In this document: positions 7,676 to 14,545 of the stretch, piece by piece
Position numbering within the stretch: position 1 is the stretch's first letter
Layout: each line of letters begins with the position of its first letter
Position numbers and translations under genes: made by a program
The notes under the pieces: generated by a model
What the model saw: the letters and a program-made list of their open reading frames with translations, nothing else
Told to the model about the DNA's origin: nothing
The model's database searches: none
Assembly (NCBI GenBank): GCA_016193545.1
Contig: JACPSA010000064.1
Location: forward strand, 1 to 20,082
Direction: 5' to 3'
Length of the DNA stretch: 20,082 bases
Source: Chloroflexota bacterium
GTDB taxonomy: Bacteria; Chloroflexota; Dehalococcoidia; Dehalococcoidales; UBA2162

Positions 7676-7714
7676 AGAAGGGACGAAGCAATACTGTCGT
7701 CCCTTCTTCATTTT
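7676..7714. terminator. Bidirectional intrinsic terminator
   Basis: AGAAGGGACGA (7676-7686) pairs perfectly with TCGTCCCTTCT (7697-7707) over a 10-base loop: 11 pairs, then tcatttt on the plus strand and, on the minus strand, a run of six T from the aaaaaa at 7670-7675. It can end both the crotonase array and the converging deacetylase-like gene. A smaller stem, ACCGG/CCGGT near 7639-7655, precedes it. Confidence 0.88.
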
Positions 7715-7745
7715 CCCGAAGAAACAATAAACCTCTGAGGATGCC

Positions 7746-8849
7746 TCATCTCAGGCATGACCAATAATCCCTGAGCTGCCGCTTCACTTCTTCGACGACC
7801 TTTTCTGTCTCCGGCAGGGACGAATCAGTGCCTAATTTTTGAGGAATCGGCTCCGGCTCGGCTATCTCAAGCTCGATACCGGCCAGTCCGCAGATCAAAG
7901 CCAGCCAGCCGTAGGGCAGTACCTTTTCATTATAGCCGGAAGCAATCAGGTCGATAGTTCTGCCATCGCAAATTTCTGCCATCTGCCTTACCTTCTCTCC
8001 AATCATCCTGAAACCACTCACCGGCAGTCCCAGATTGGTTAGCCCATCGGCAAAATGAGGGTCTGTGCCGCCGTTGCGAATGATGATTTGAGGTTTGAAT
8101 TCCTTTACTACCGGTTCGACTATGGTCTCAAAAGCCAGCCGGTAAGAATCATCGCCGGCGTAAGGCGGCATGGGAATATTAATGTTAAAGCCCCGGCCAT
8201 TACCGGAACCTATCTGGTTAGCAAAACCTGTCCCGGGATACAGGGTCCTAGGGTCTTGATGCAGGTCGATAAATAAGACCCTCGGTTCATGATAAAAATA
8301 CTCACTGGTGCCATTGCCGGCATGGGCATCGGTATCCAGGATAAGGATTCTATCTAAATTATATTTTTGCAGCAGGTATAAGCCGCAGAAAGCAACATCG
8401 TTATAAAGGCAAAACCCCTCTCCATAAGCTGGCTTAGCATGGTGCAGCCCCCCACCAATGGACACCACTTTCTTGAATTCACCCTCTTGTACCAAATCGC
8501 AAGCCTTCTTAGCCTGCCCGACAATCAATCGTGCCGCTTCTTCCAGCTTTCCCGGTCTCCCCAGTGGCTGATTATCCCCGCTGTGAAACCGGAAGAACTG
8601 GCCGGGGTAACTCAAACCGAGATTGGCCGCCTGATAGAAACCTTTAGTGAAATCGACATATTCTTTCTCACAGATTAAGAGCAAGTCCTTATCAGTTGCC
8701 GGCCCCGCTGCCAGAATCCGGTAATTATCATCCACGGGCAGATTCTCCTGCAAGAATTGCCGGAACACCTCATAGCGGTCGCCGCGAAAAGAGTGGCCCG
8801 GCCCAAAATCATATTCCTTCAATTCCAGACGGCACAGGATGGCAAACAC
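7746..8849 (-). CDS. Class I/II histone-deacetylase-like zinc hydrolase (AcuC/HDLP type)
   Basis: This is an arginase/deacetylase-fold enzyme that would remove acetyl or acyl groups from lysines or small amines. I chose GTG 8849 (367 residues) because AGGAG sits seven bases before it and the product then opens FAILCRLELKEYDFGPGH, the family N-terminus. A 20-codon longer frame exists but runs through a hairpin. Residues in the 367 numbering: GGGLHHA (H136, H137), the zinc ligands in DTDAH (D174, H176) and GTDP (D263), and the catalytic tyrosine in SGY (Y306). The usual DxHHGDG is DAHAGNG here: the second His and the charge-relay Asp are Ala and Asn. It is the last gene of a CIRCE-controlled minus-strand set with two zinc-ribbon genes. 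Its substrate is unknown. Confidence 0.88.
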   Translation of the reverse strand: MFAILCRLELKEYDFGPGHSFRGDRYEVFRQFLQENLPVDDNYRILAAGPATDKDLLLICEKEYVDFTKGFYQAANLGLSYPGQFFRFHSGDNQPLGRPGKLEEAARLIVGQAKKACDLVQEGEFKKVVSIGGGLHHAKPAYGEGFCLYNDVAFCGLYLLQKYNLDRILILDTDAHAGNGTSEYFYHEPRVLFIDLHQDPRTLYPGTGFANQIGSGNGRGFNINIPMPPYAGDDSYRLAFETIVEPVVKEFKPQIIIRNGGTDPHFADGLTNLGLPVSGFRMIGEKVRQMAEICDGRTIDLIASGYNEKVLPYGWLALICGLAGIELEIAEPEPIPQKLGTDSSLPETEKVVEEVKRQLRDYWSCLR

Positions 8850-8883
8850 CTTTTTATCTCCTTTTAAGCCATTAAAACAAATT

Positions 8884-8907
8884 GAGAGATGGTTCTTGCC
8901 ATCTCTC
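8884..8907 (-). terminator. Hairpin between the 56-residue zinc-ribbon gene and the deacetylase-like gene
   Basis: GAGAGATGG (8884-8892) pairs with CCATCTCTC (8899-8907) around a 6-base loop. On the minus strand it is followed by aatttgtttt, so it may attenuate transcription between the two genes. It lies inside the possible 20-codon extension of the deacetylase-like gene, which argues for the later GTG start. Confidence 0.5.
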
Positions 8908-8953
8908 ACTCAGGACTTCATCATCGTCCTCTTGATAATGAACTTCCTCTTTC

Positions 8954-9124
8954 CTACTGCACTTTCTTTTCACAATCCCGGCAGAGGACAACTGGCGGGA
9001 AATACTTGGTGATAACTACCATCTCATCAAGCGGCTTAGACTTCTCACAGAACCGGCATTTGAAAACTATTTCATCAGGTGCCGCTACCTTAGTCCCGCG
9101 TTTCTTCACTGATTTAGCTGGCAT
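8954..9124 (-). CDS. Small zinc-ribbon protein (56 residues)
   Basis: The short frame starts MPAKSVKKRGTKVAAPDE and carries two CxxC pairs, CRFC (C23, C26) and CRDC (C48, C51), spaced as in a single treble-clef or ribbon zinc site. The N-terminus is strongly basic (five Lys/Arg in the first 12 residues), which suggests nucleic-acid or ribosome contact, but this is inference. A gagggattag stretch about ten bases before the ATG can serve as ribosome site. It sits 63 bases after fmdB and about 100 bases before the deacetylase-like gene on the same strand, so all three may share the CIRCE-controlled promoter. I do not recognise a named family, and the size makes the call less certain. Confidence 0.65.
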   Translation of the reverse strand: MPAKSVKKRGTKVAAPDEIVFKCRFCEKSKPLDEMVVITKYFPPVVLCRDCEKKVQ

Positions 9125-9187
9125 ATTATTCTAATCCCTCTTCAATTCGCCAGACACCGGACTGGTACTCTCCGGGAACTGACTTGC

Positions 9188-9421
9188 TTAGCTACTCGTC
9201 TTGGTATCACCCGTATCAATTCCGGACGACGGGTGCTCATGGCTATTTTTGTGGTCAGTGACATAAAAGCCAGACCCCTTGAAAATTATGGGTACTGGAG
9301 AGAAAATACGCACAGCACTCCCCCCACACTTGGGACAAGAAACCTGGCTATCCTCATCAAAGCTCTGTCGCAACTCAAATCGAGATGGACAGCAGGTACA
9401 TTCGTATTCGTAGATGGGCAA
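9188..9421 (-). CDS. FmdB-type zinc-ribbon protein
   Basis: The protein opens PIYEYEC, then CTCCPSRFE, and has CPKCGG about 20 residues later: the FmdB putative regulatory zinc-ribbon fold, with four cysteines for one zinc. The GSGFYVTDHKN segment after the ribbon is also typical. I chose TTG 9421 (77 residues, reading M-PIYEYEC like other family members) because AAGGGGG lies eight or nine bases before it. A TTG two codons earlier is too close to that site. The C-terminus is a short polar tail. FmdB proteins were named from formamidase operons, and their biochemical role is largely unknown. Here it is the first gene after a CIRCE-bearing promoter, so stress-induced expression is likely. Confidence 0.85.
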   Translation of the reverse strand: MPIYEYECTCCPSRFELRQSFDEDSQVSCPKCGGSAVRIFSPVPIIFKGSGFYVTDHKNSHEHPSSGIDTGDTKTSS

Positions 9422-9494
9422 ACCCAATCACCCCCTTATTATTCTTCCGCAGGCAGGATAAATGCGGGCAAAACTTATATTTAATAACACGGAA

Positions 9495-9521
9495 TTAGCA
9501 CTCTCACCATCAGACTGCTAA
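9495..9521 (-). promoter_or_regulatory. CIRCE operator (HrcA-binding site) before fmdB
   Basis: On the minus strand it reads TTAGCAGTC-N9-GAGTGCTAA, one mismatch from the CIRCE consensus (TTAGCACTC-N9-GAGTGCTAA) with the exact 9-base spacer. It begins three bases after the -10 box, so it covers the transcription start, the usual position for HrcA repression. The same half-site variant, in the same orientation, precedes hrcA. Confidence 0.92.
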
Positions 9522-9524
9522 TTC

Positions 9525-9553
9525 ATTTTAACCCAACATAGCCCGCCAGTCAA
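9525..9553 (-). promoter_or_regulatory. Sigma-70-type promoter of the fmdB operon
   Basis: On the minus strand: TTGACT (9553-9548), a 17-base spacer, TAAAAT (9530-9525). Both hexamers are one base from consensus. The CIRCE operator follows directly, and fmdB starts about 100 bases downstream of the -10. Confidence 0.85.
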
Positions 9554-9601
9554 TATCTCCATTGCCGAATATAGCTAACTTCAGGCAACTGAGGCACAGA
9601 G

Positions 9602-10003
9602 TCACACAATTTCCCAATCTTTGTAGCCTTGCTGAATAACCGCCAAATATTCCGCTGAGGGAGGCGTTTCTTCTGACTGACCGACCCTGATATAGGTTAT
9701 TGCCTGAGTCGGCTCACCATCCTCACTGAATACGGTGATATTGAGATGGTCGTAGCTTTCCGGATAGCCTTCATATTTGTCCAGTCGCCGTAAACATTGC
9801 TCCGAAATATCATAAATAGCACCGAGCACTTTCTCACCGCGGAAATGGCGGATACTGGCCATGCCACCCCGCCATTGTCTCGACCAGCCGAGAAAAGCCA
9901 ACTTATAATTGGGCAGAGTAGCTTTAAACACAGGTTTGCTATCCGGACAGCGCTCCCGCATTTGCTTCAGGTTGAGATTAGAAGCATAAGCAAAGTAGTA
10001 CAT
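9602..10003 (-). CDS. Gamma-glutamylcyclotransferase-like (AIG2/GGCT fold) protein
   Basis: The 133-residue protein has the family opening YFAYASNLNLKQM (usually YGSN, here YASN), the GAIYDIS strand (61-67), and the LDKYEGYP segment whose E78 matches the catalytic glutamate of gamma-glutamylcyclotransferases. Family members cyclise gamma-glutamyl amines to 5-oxoproline or act on related gamma-glutamyl and epsilon-lysine bonds; the actual substrate is unknown. The ATG at 10003 was preferred over a 56-codon longer frame because the longer frame runs through a near-consensus promoter (10047-10075), and homology starts exactly here. No strong ribosome site is visible. It is probably monocistronic: its stop lies 49 bases upstream of the fmdB promoter. 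Confidence 0.85.
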   Translation of the reverse strand: MYYFAYASNLNLKQMRERCPDSKPVFKATLPNYKLAFLGWSRQWRGGMASIRHFRGEKVLGAIYDISEQCLRRLDKYEGYPESYDHLNITVFSEDGEPTQAITYIRVGQSEETPPSAEYLAVIQQGYKDWEIV

Positions 10004-10046
10004 AAGATGACAGGTAATTCCTATAAATAAGAGGCTTGGTTGTGTC

Positions 10047-10075
10047 ATAATACTGGATTTGGGGCAAAATGACAA
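10047..10075 (-). promoter_or_regulatory. Sigma-70-type promoter of the GGCT-like gene
   Basis: On the minus strand: TTGTCA (10075-10070), a 17-base spacer, TATTAT (10052-10047). The expected start near 10040 gives a leader of about 37 bases to the ATG at 10003. Confidence 0.75.
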
Positions 10076-10084
10076 GCCCATAAA

Positions 10085-10114
10085 TTGCCTGCCGGTAACC
10101 CAGCGTGCTATAAT
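10085..10114 (+). promoter_or_regulatory. Sigma-70-type promoter of the iron-sulfur flavoprotein gene
   Basis: TTGCCT (10085-10090), an 18-base spacer, and consensus TATAAT (10109-10114), about 27 bases before the GTG start. It is divergent from the GGCT-like promoter, with the two -35 boxes 9 bases apart. Confidence 0.7.
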
Positions 10115-10140
10115 CCTCTCAGTTGAATACGGAGGTAGAA

Positions 10141-10752
10141 GTGAAGATTTTAGGTCTCTCCTGCAGTCCACGGAAATCAGGTAATACTACCATCCTGGTG
10201 AATGAAGCGCTTGATGGCGCTCAAAAAGAAGGCGCGGAGATAGAACTCTTCTCTTTATCCGGTAAAGAGATAAAACCATGCGACGGCTGTCAGGCCTGCG
10301 TCAATACAGGGAAATGCCATATCAAAGATGATATGCAGACCCTTTATCAGAAGCTGATAGAGGCCGATGGCATCATCTTCGGCACGCCAGTATACTTTTA
10401 CGCCATGGCCAGTCAGGCTAAAGCGGTCATTGACCGCACTTATGCCTTGCGCCGTCCCACTTTCAGATTAGTCAACAAAGTCGGCGGGGTGATTACCGTA
10501 GCCGGCAGCCTGGGGCGTATCGATGTGCTTAAAGACCTCTACTTCAATATCGCTATTAACCACATGATTCCGGCCGACTATATTGCCGCCACCGCTTCCG
10601 AGAAAGGGGCGATAAAAAGTGATGAAAAAACAATGAAGATGGCCTGGGAACTAGGCAGAGAAATGGCGCAATTAGTCAAGGTAGGATTTGAGTTCCCCAG
10701 TGAATTCAGGGGCAGACTCAGCAATTATGTAACCGCTAAGTACAAGCTGTGA
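10141..10752 (+). CDS. Iron-sulfur flavoprotein (NAD(P)H-dependent FMN reductase family)
   Basis: Flavodoxin-fold protein of 203 residues. The FMN phosphate loop is SPRKSGNT (9-16). A compact cysteine cluster CDGCQACVNTGKC (C47, C50, C53, C59; CxxCxxCx5C) matches the 4Fe-4S site of Isf-type flavoproteins from anaerobes. GTPVYFYAMASQAK is the second flavin-contacting loop. I chose GTG 10141 because GGAGG ends five bases before it and the product then starts MKILGLSCSP; a TTG six codons upstream would bury that site. Such proteins move electrons from reduced ferredoxin or NAD(P)H and often serve in oxygen or peroxide defence or in quinone reduction. The donor and acceptor are not known here. 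It points to an anaerobic or microaerophilic host. Confidence 0.9.
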   Translation: MKILGLSCSPRKSGNTTILVNEALDGAQKEGAEIELFSLSGKEIKPCDGCQACVNTGKCHIKDDMQTLYQKLIEADGIIFGTPVYFYAMASQAKAVIDRTYALRRPTFRLVNKVGGVITVAGSLGRIDVLKDLYFNIAINHMIPADYIAATASEKGAIKSDEKTMKMAWELGREMAQLVKVGFEFPSEFRGRLSNYVTAKYKL

Positions 10753-10894
10753 GAAATTGAATCTTCCCGGCAGAACCGCACCCGTCAATATCGCAACAAG
10801 ATGCCCGCCTTTAATCTCTCAACTCAAAGAGTCTTCGACCGGTTTGCTCTCCGAGGACTATCAGCATAAACTATAAGTCAAAATAGAAATTATA

Positions 10895-12193
10895 ATGAGA
10901 AAAGAAACAGACGATTCTGGAGGTTCAGGTGCCGGGTTAAGCACAGCCATGGGTGACCGGCGCCAAATCCTCTCAGGTGCTCAAACCTTTAACTCCTTCA
11001 AGAATCCCATCTACCGTCTCTACTTTCTTGGTATGCTCGGTCAGATGGCCTCCATGAATATGGAGATGATGTCCCGTACCCTGCTCATTTACCGCCTGAC
11101 TGGCTCAGCGGCTATCCTGGGGGCAATGTCTCTCGCCAACGCCTTGCCCATGCTCTTTCTTTCTCTCTTTGGCGGCGTTATCGCCGACCGGATGCAGAAG
11201 AAGTACGTCCTCATTGCTGGACAGGTAAGCCAGGCAGTGGTAGCTCTGGGAGTCGCACTTGCCCTGACCTCAAACTATCTCAGTCCCGAACGTGCTGGCT
11301 CATGGTGGATTCTGGTAGTTGCTGGCATGCTGAAAGGGAGCATTCAGGGTCTGATGATGCCTTCGCGCCAGGCTATCATCCGTGAGATTGTCAATGAAGA
11401 ACAATTGATGAACGCAGTGGCTCTAAATACATTGGGACAGAACACGCTACGGCTACTGGCACCAGCAATGTCTGGCTTCCTTATTGACGCCATCGGTTTT
11501 GAAGCCGTTTACTATGTTATGGCCGGCCTATTTGCTGTGGCAGCAATCTTCTTCTCCTTTATGCCGCTCACCGGCACAATAACCATACGCGGTAGTGGCG
11601 CACTAGCCGATATAAAAGAGGGATTCCACTATATCCGCCGTGAGACTACTATCCTCTTTATCCTAATCTTCACCCTCATTGCCGTCGTGTTGTCAATGCC
11701 CTACATGACACTGCTGCCCGTCTTCGCTGTCGATGTTTTGAAAGTCGGCGCCTCCGGGCAGGGTATGCTGCTGAGTATTTCCGGCGCCGGCGCCATAGCT
11801 GGTTCCCTGGTTCTCGCCTCTTTACCCAACAAAAAGAGGGGAGGTATGCTGCTGGTCAGTGTCGTCGTTCTGGGCCTGGCTTTGGCCGGCTTCTCTTTCT
11901 CCGGTTCGTGGTATCCCTCTCTAATCTTGATGGTCTTCGTCGGGTTGGGGCAGGCGGGACGCATGACCCTGAGCAATGCCCTGCTCCAGTACTACACACC
12001 CGAAGAGTACCAGGGACGGGTAATGAGTATCTACATGATGGAGTTTGGCTTGACCAGCTTCGGCACCTTCTCTGCCGCACTCCTGGCCGAGTCAATGGGA
12101 GTACAGTGGGCAGTTGGCGGTTTCGCCATAGTTCTCGTCTTTCTGGCTATCCTGACAATAGTCTTCGTCCCACGAATACGGAAGCTGGATTAG
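10895..12193 (+). CDS. Major facilitator superfamily transporter, probable exporter
   Basis: The 432-residue membrane protein has a hydrophobic profile that fits 12 helices in two halves joined by the loop around residues 225-245. The MFS signature between helices 2 and 3 is visible as GGVIADRMQKK (~92-102). The type resembles the MFS_3 / enterobactin-exporter group, which mostly exports small molecules; the substrate is not predictable. The N-terminal ~45 residues are polar and likely cytoplasmic. The ribosome site before ATG 10895 is poor (aaattata), so an internal start is possible, but the first helix (YRLYFLGMLGQM) follows only from residue ~45. The 142-base gap before it shows no convincing promoter. 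No regulator lies next to it. Confidence 0.88.
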   Translation: MRKETDDSGGSGAGLSTAMGDRRQILSGAQTFNSFKNPIYRLYFLGMLGQMASMNMEMMSRTLLIYRLTGSAAILGAMSLANALPMLFLSLFGGVIADRMQKKYVLIAGQVSQAVVALGVALALTSNYLSPERAGSWWILVVAGMLKGSIQGLMMPSRQAIIREIVNEEQLMNAVALNTLGQNTLRLLAPAMSGFLIDAIGFEAVYYVMAGLFAVAAIFFSFMPLTGTITIRGSGALADIKEGFHYIRRETTILFILIFTLIAVVLSMPYMTLLPVFAVDVLKVGASGQGMLLSISGAGAIAGSLVLASLPNKKRGGMLLVSVVVLGLALAGFSFSGSWYPSLILMVFVGLGQAGRMTLSNALLQYYTPEEYQGRVMSIYMMEFGLTSFGTFSAALLAESMGVQWAVGGFAIVLVFLAILTIVFVPRIRKLD

Positions 12194-12286
12194 CGGCAAT
12201 AAATCGGTATACAGACCTATTTCCCCTGCAGGCAGAGGTAGTCCATTACCAGGACAAACAACAGTACGTTCTACTTAATCTTGGTT

Positions 12287-12577
12287 GTTCATTAAACCTC
12301 ACCCCCTTAGTCCCCCTCTCCTTTTTAGGAGAGGGGGAAGGTATTTTAGGGAGGGGCTTCGCCCCCTCCCTGTTCTTACTCCCCATTCCCTTAATAAGGG
12401 GCTTGTATCATAAGTGCCGTTTTTAAGTCTTTTTGTCATTCCCACGCCCTTCAGCTGGAGGAGGAATCCAGAAATCGTGCCTAATTATACCAACTGGATT
12501 CCCGTTTTCACGGGAATGACGACTTTTGGTACAACGCTCTTAATAAGGGAAGGGGGTCAGGGGGGTAGGTTAATAAC
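12287..12577. repeat. Nested inverted-repeat element (MITE/REP-like) in the MFS-hrcA gap
   Basis: The 570-base stretch between the MFS gene and hrcA holds no believable gene. Its core is a fold-back structure. The outer ends (12287-12321 and 12547-12577) are imperfect inverted repeats rich in C on the left and G on the right. Inner arms 12386-12415 and 12522-12551 match in inverted orientation at 24 of 30 positions. A REP-like unit sits at the centre (12435-12520). Two extra hairpins lie in the left part: CCCCCTCTCCT/AGGAGAGGGGG (12312-12337) and AGGGAGGGGC/GCCCCCTCCCT with one bulge (12348-12371). No transposase is encoded. Bases 12194-12286 and 12578-12691 show nothing clear. Confidence 0.65.
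12435..12520. repeat. REP-like palindromic unit
   Basis: It is bounded by GTCATTCCC (12435-12443) and GGGAATGAC (12512-12520), with internal GGAATCCAG (12463-12471) and CTGGATTCC (12494-12502), also inverted. The right end alone folds as ATTCCCGT-tttc-ACGGGAAT (12498-12517). Sequences of the form GGATTCCCG...CGGGAATGAC are common dispersed repeats in many bacterial genomes, as known from general experience. Confidence 0.7.
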
Positions 12578-12691
12578 TACTTCAGAGATTGGGACACCTG
12601 CCCGCCGTCCCTCTTGGACTACGTCAGGCGGGTCTCCTTCGCTAAAACGTTATCTCAACCAAGGATGAGTAAGAAGCAACAGCACCAAAGC

Positions 12692-12720
12692 TTGACAACT
12701 GATACCCAGAAATGTTAAAT
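12692..12720 (+). promoter_or_regulatory. Sigma-70-type promoter of the hrcA operon
   Basis: Consensus TTGACA (12692-12697), a 17-base spacer, TTAAAT (12715-12720). The CIRCE operator starts six bases later, over the expected transcription start. Confidence 0.82.
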
Positions 12721-12726
12721 AAATAG

Positions 12727-12753
12727 TTAGCAGTCCAATGATGAGAGTGCTAA
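12727..12753 (+). promoter_or_regulatory. CIRCE operator before hrcA
   Basis: TTAGCAGTC-CAATGATGA-GAGTGCTAA: one mismatch from the consensus and the exact 9-base spacer. It ends 12 bases before the hrcA ATG and overlaps the transcription start, the classical arrangement for HrcA autorepression. Confidence 0.95.
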
Positions 12754-12765
12754 TTGGAGGCTGAG

Positions 12766-13818
12766 ATGTTATCTCCCAGGGCCGAGACCATACTCAAATA
12801 TATCGTGGGGCAATACATCGCTAAAGCCAGACCGGTACCATCACAAAGTATTACCGATGAATATCAACTCGGGGTAAGTTCAGCGACCATCCGCAATGAG
12901 ATGGCCTATCTGGAACAGGAGGGCTACATTACCCGTCCTCACCCTTCCGCCGGAAGCGTACCTTCAGATAAAGGCTATCGGCACTACGTTGAATCTCTGG
13001 GTGAAATCAAGCTCCCCCTGGCAGAACAGCGTCTGGTCAGTCATCTTTTCCACCAGGTGGAGAAGGAACTGGACGAGTGGCTACACCTAGCCGCCACACT
13101 CATGGCCCAGATGGTCCACAATACCGTAGTAGTGACCATCCCCAAACCGAAAGCTAGCCAGTTAAAGCACCTGGAGCTGGTCAGTCTACAGGACTATGTA
13201 GCTCTGGTTAGCCTTATCCTCAGTGGCATCAAGGTAAAACAACAGTTAATAACCTTTAGCCAGATGATAGACCAGGCGGAGTTAACAGCAATCGCCAACA
13301 AATTGACCGCTAACTATTCCGGCTTAACCAGTAGCCAGATTACAGCTAAAGGCAGCGGACTCACCAGCACCGAACAACAGATAACCGACTCTCTCGTGAA
13401 CATCATGGAAACTGAAGATGACCGGGAGTATGAGGAGCAATATCTCGATGGTTTACACTTCATGCTCAGCCAGCCTGAATTTGCCCATAACCAGCGGATG
13501 CTGACCCTCATGGAACTGGTCGAAGAACGAAGCCTGTTGAAGAGCATCATACCCGCCGAACTAGCCGGCAACAGCGTGCAGGTGATAATAGGTAAAGAAA
13601 ATAAACTAGAGGCTTTTCACGATTACAGCCTGGTTATCAACCGCTATGGCTTACCCGAAGAGGCAATCGGCACTATCAGTGTCATTGGACCTACACGAAT
13701 GCCTTACGCCCACACTATTGCCACCGTGGGTTATCTATCATCGGTACTGAGCCGGCTGGCGGCCAGATTATATGGGAAAGAAATACCGGCCGAACCCGAC
13801 TCTGACGCCAACAACTGA
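12766..13818 (+). CDS. hrcA: Heat-inducible transcription repressor HrcA
   Basis: The 350-residue protein has the N-terminal winged helix (LSPRAETILKYIVGQYI, VSSATIRNEMAYLEQEGYI, then the wing THPSAG-like RPHPSAGSVPSDKGYR) followed by the GAF-like dimerisation and inserted domains. The C-terminal IIGKEN and IGPTRMPYA blocks are typical. Length is normal. I chose ATG 12766: GGAGG ends five bases before it, while an in-frame TTG at 12754 would place the start inside that ribosome site. HrcA binds CIRCE as a dimer and is kept active by GroEL in well-studied bacteria. CIRCE lies directly upstream, and grpE, dnaK and dnaJ follow on the same strand, so this is the first gene of the chaperone operon. 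Confidence 0.96.
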   Translation: MLSPRAETILKYIVGQYIAKARPVPSQSITDEYQLGVSSATIRNEMAYLEQEGYITRPHPSAGSVPSDKGYRHYVESLGEIKLPLAEQRLVSHLFHQVEKELDEWLHLAATLMAQMVHNTVVVTIPKPKASQLKHLELVSLQDYVALVSLILSGIKVKQQLITFSQMIDQAELTAIANKLTANYSGLTSSQITAKGSGLTSTEQQITDSLVNIMETEDDREYEEQYLDGLHFMLSQPEFAHNQRMLTLMELVEERSLLKSIIPAELAGNSVQVIIGKENKLEAFHDYSLVINRYGLPEEAIGTISVIGPTRMPYAHTIATVGYLSSVLSRLAARLYGKEIPAEPDSDANN

Positions 13819-13924
13819 TAGAGAACCAGCCTCTCGCTGACACCAGTTTCTCTTTCCCATGTTGATGATAAGTAAGAGGGAACGGCTGGATATAAAATTG
13901 AGAAGATAAAACAAGGAAATTATA

Positions 13925-14470
13925 ATGGCACCGGAAAGTCAAAACGATAATAACGAGACAGAGTTGGGGATTACTGATAAAGAAGATATTGAAGCGCTAA
14001 AGCAAGCCCTGTCTGCCGAAAAGGAAAAGACAGAAAACTACCTAGCGAGCTGGCAGCGAGCCCAGGCCGACTTTATTAACTACAAGCGGCACGCTGAGCA
14101 GGAGAAGCAGGAAATTAGCCGGTTTGCCAACTCAGCGCTCATTCTGAGCCTGTTGCCTATCCTCGATGACCTGGAACGGGCTTTTGTTTCCATGCCACCT
14201 GAGCTAGCCAAACTCGATTGGATTGAGGGCATCAGACTTATTGGGCGTAAGCTACGGTCAAACTTAGAGTCAATGGGACTCTCCCCTATCCAGGCACTCG
14301 GGGAACCGTTTGACCCGCGCCTGCATGAAGCAGTCAGACAGGACAACGGAAAAGAAGGAATAATCATTGGTGAGGTGAATAAGGGATACAAGTTTCACGA
14401 CAGGGTCATCCGCCCAAGCCAGGTAGTAGTGGGTAACGGACAACAGGCGGATGAAGAGAAAGCCGGGTAA
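13925..14470 (+). CDS. grpE: Nucleotide exchange factor GrpE
   Basis: The 181-residue protein begins with a polar, acidic segment, then a long coiled coil (residues ~20-75, EALKQALSAEKEKTENYL onward with RAQADFINYKRHAEQE, the GrpE signature helix). The compact beta domain at the end carries LGEPFDPRLHEAV and KFHDRVIRPSQVVV, typical of the family. GrpE dimers release ADP from DnaK and can act as thermosensors. The ribosome site is AAGGAA about eight bases before the ATG. The 106-base gap after hrcA contains CCAGCC and GGCTGG in inverted orientation near its two ends, which may fold but gives no clear terminator. It is followed by dnaK after 75 bases. Confidence 0.95.
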   Translation: MAPESQNDNNETELGITDKEDIEALKQALSAEKEKTENYLASWQRAQADFINYKRHAEQEKQEISRFANSALILSLLPILDDLERAFVSMPPELAKLDWIEGIRLIGRKLRSNLESMGLSPIQALGEPFDPRLHEAVRQDNGKEGIIIGEVNKGYKFHDRVIRPSQVVVGNGQQADEEKAG

Positions 14471-14545
14471 GAAACCAGAAGTTATTAAGGCTCAGTCTTG
14501 ACTGATACAGTGAGCTGAGCATCTTTAAATAAGGAGGAGCAAATT

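Noticed and set aside
8850..8909. Twenty-codon N-terminal extension of the deacetylase-like protein
   Set aside because: It passes through a 9-pair hairpin, lacks its own ribosome site and is not like the family N-terminus, whereas GTG 8849 has AGGAG at good spacing.
11908..12426. Open frame of 172 codons overlapping the MFS gene
   Set aside because: Most of it is a shadow of the MFS gene in another frame, and its tail is translated repeat sequence.
12287..12577. CRISPR array or phage attachment site in the repeat-rich gap
   Set aside because: The repeats are inverted, not evenly spaced direct repeats with unique spacers, and no cas or integrase gene is present.
12414..12668. Open frame of 84 codons in the gap before hrcA
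   Set aside because: It runs through the REP-like unit and inner repeat arm, has no ribosome site and has a low-complexity product, so it is not a gene.
14490..14520. TTGACT and a GCTCAG/CTGAGC dyad before dnaK as an internal promoter with operator
   Set aside because: No acceptable -10 box at 16-18 bases and the dyad does not match CIRCE; kept only as a weak hairpin.
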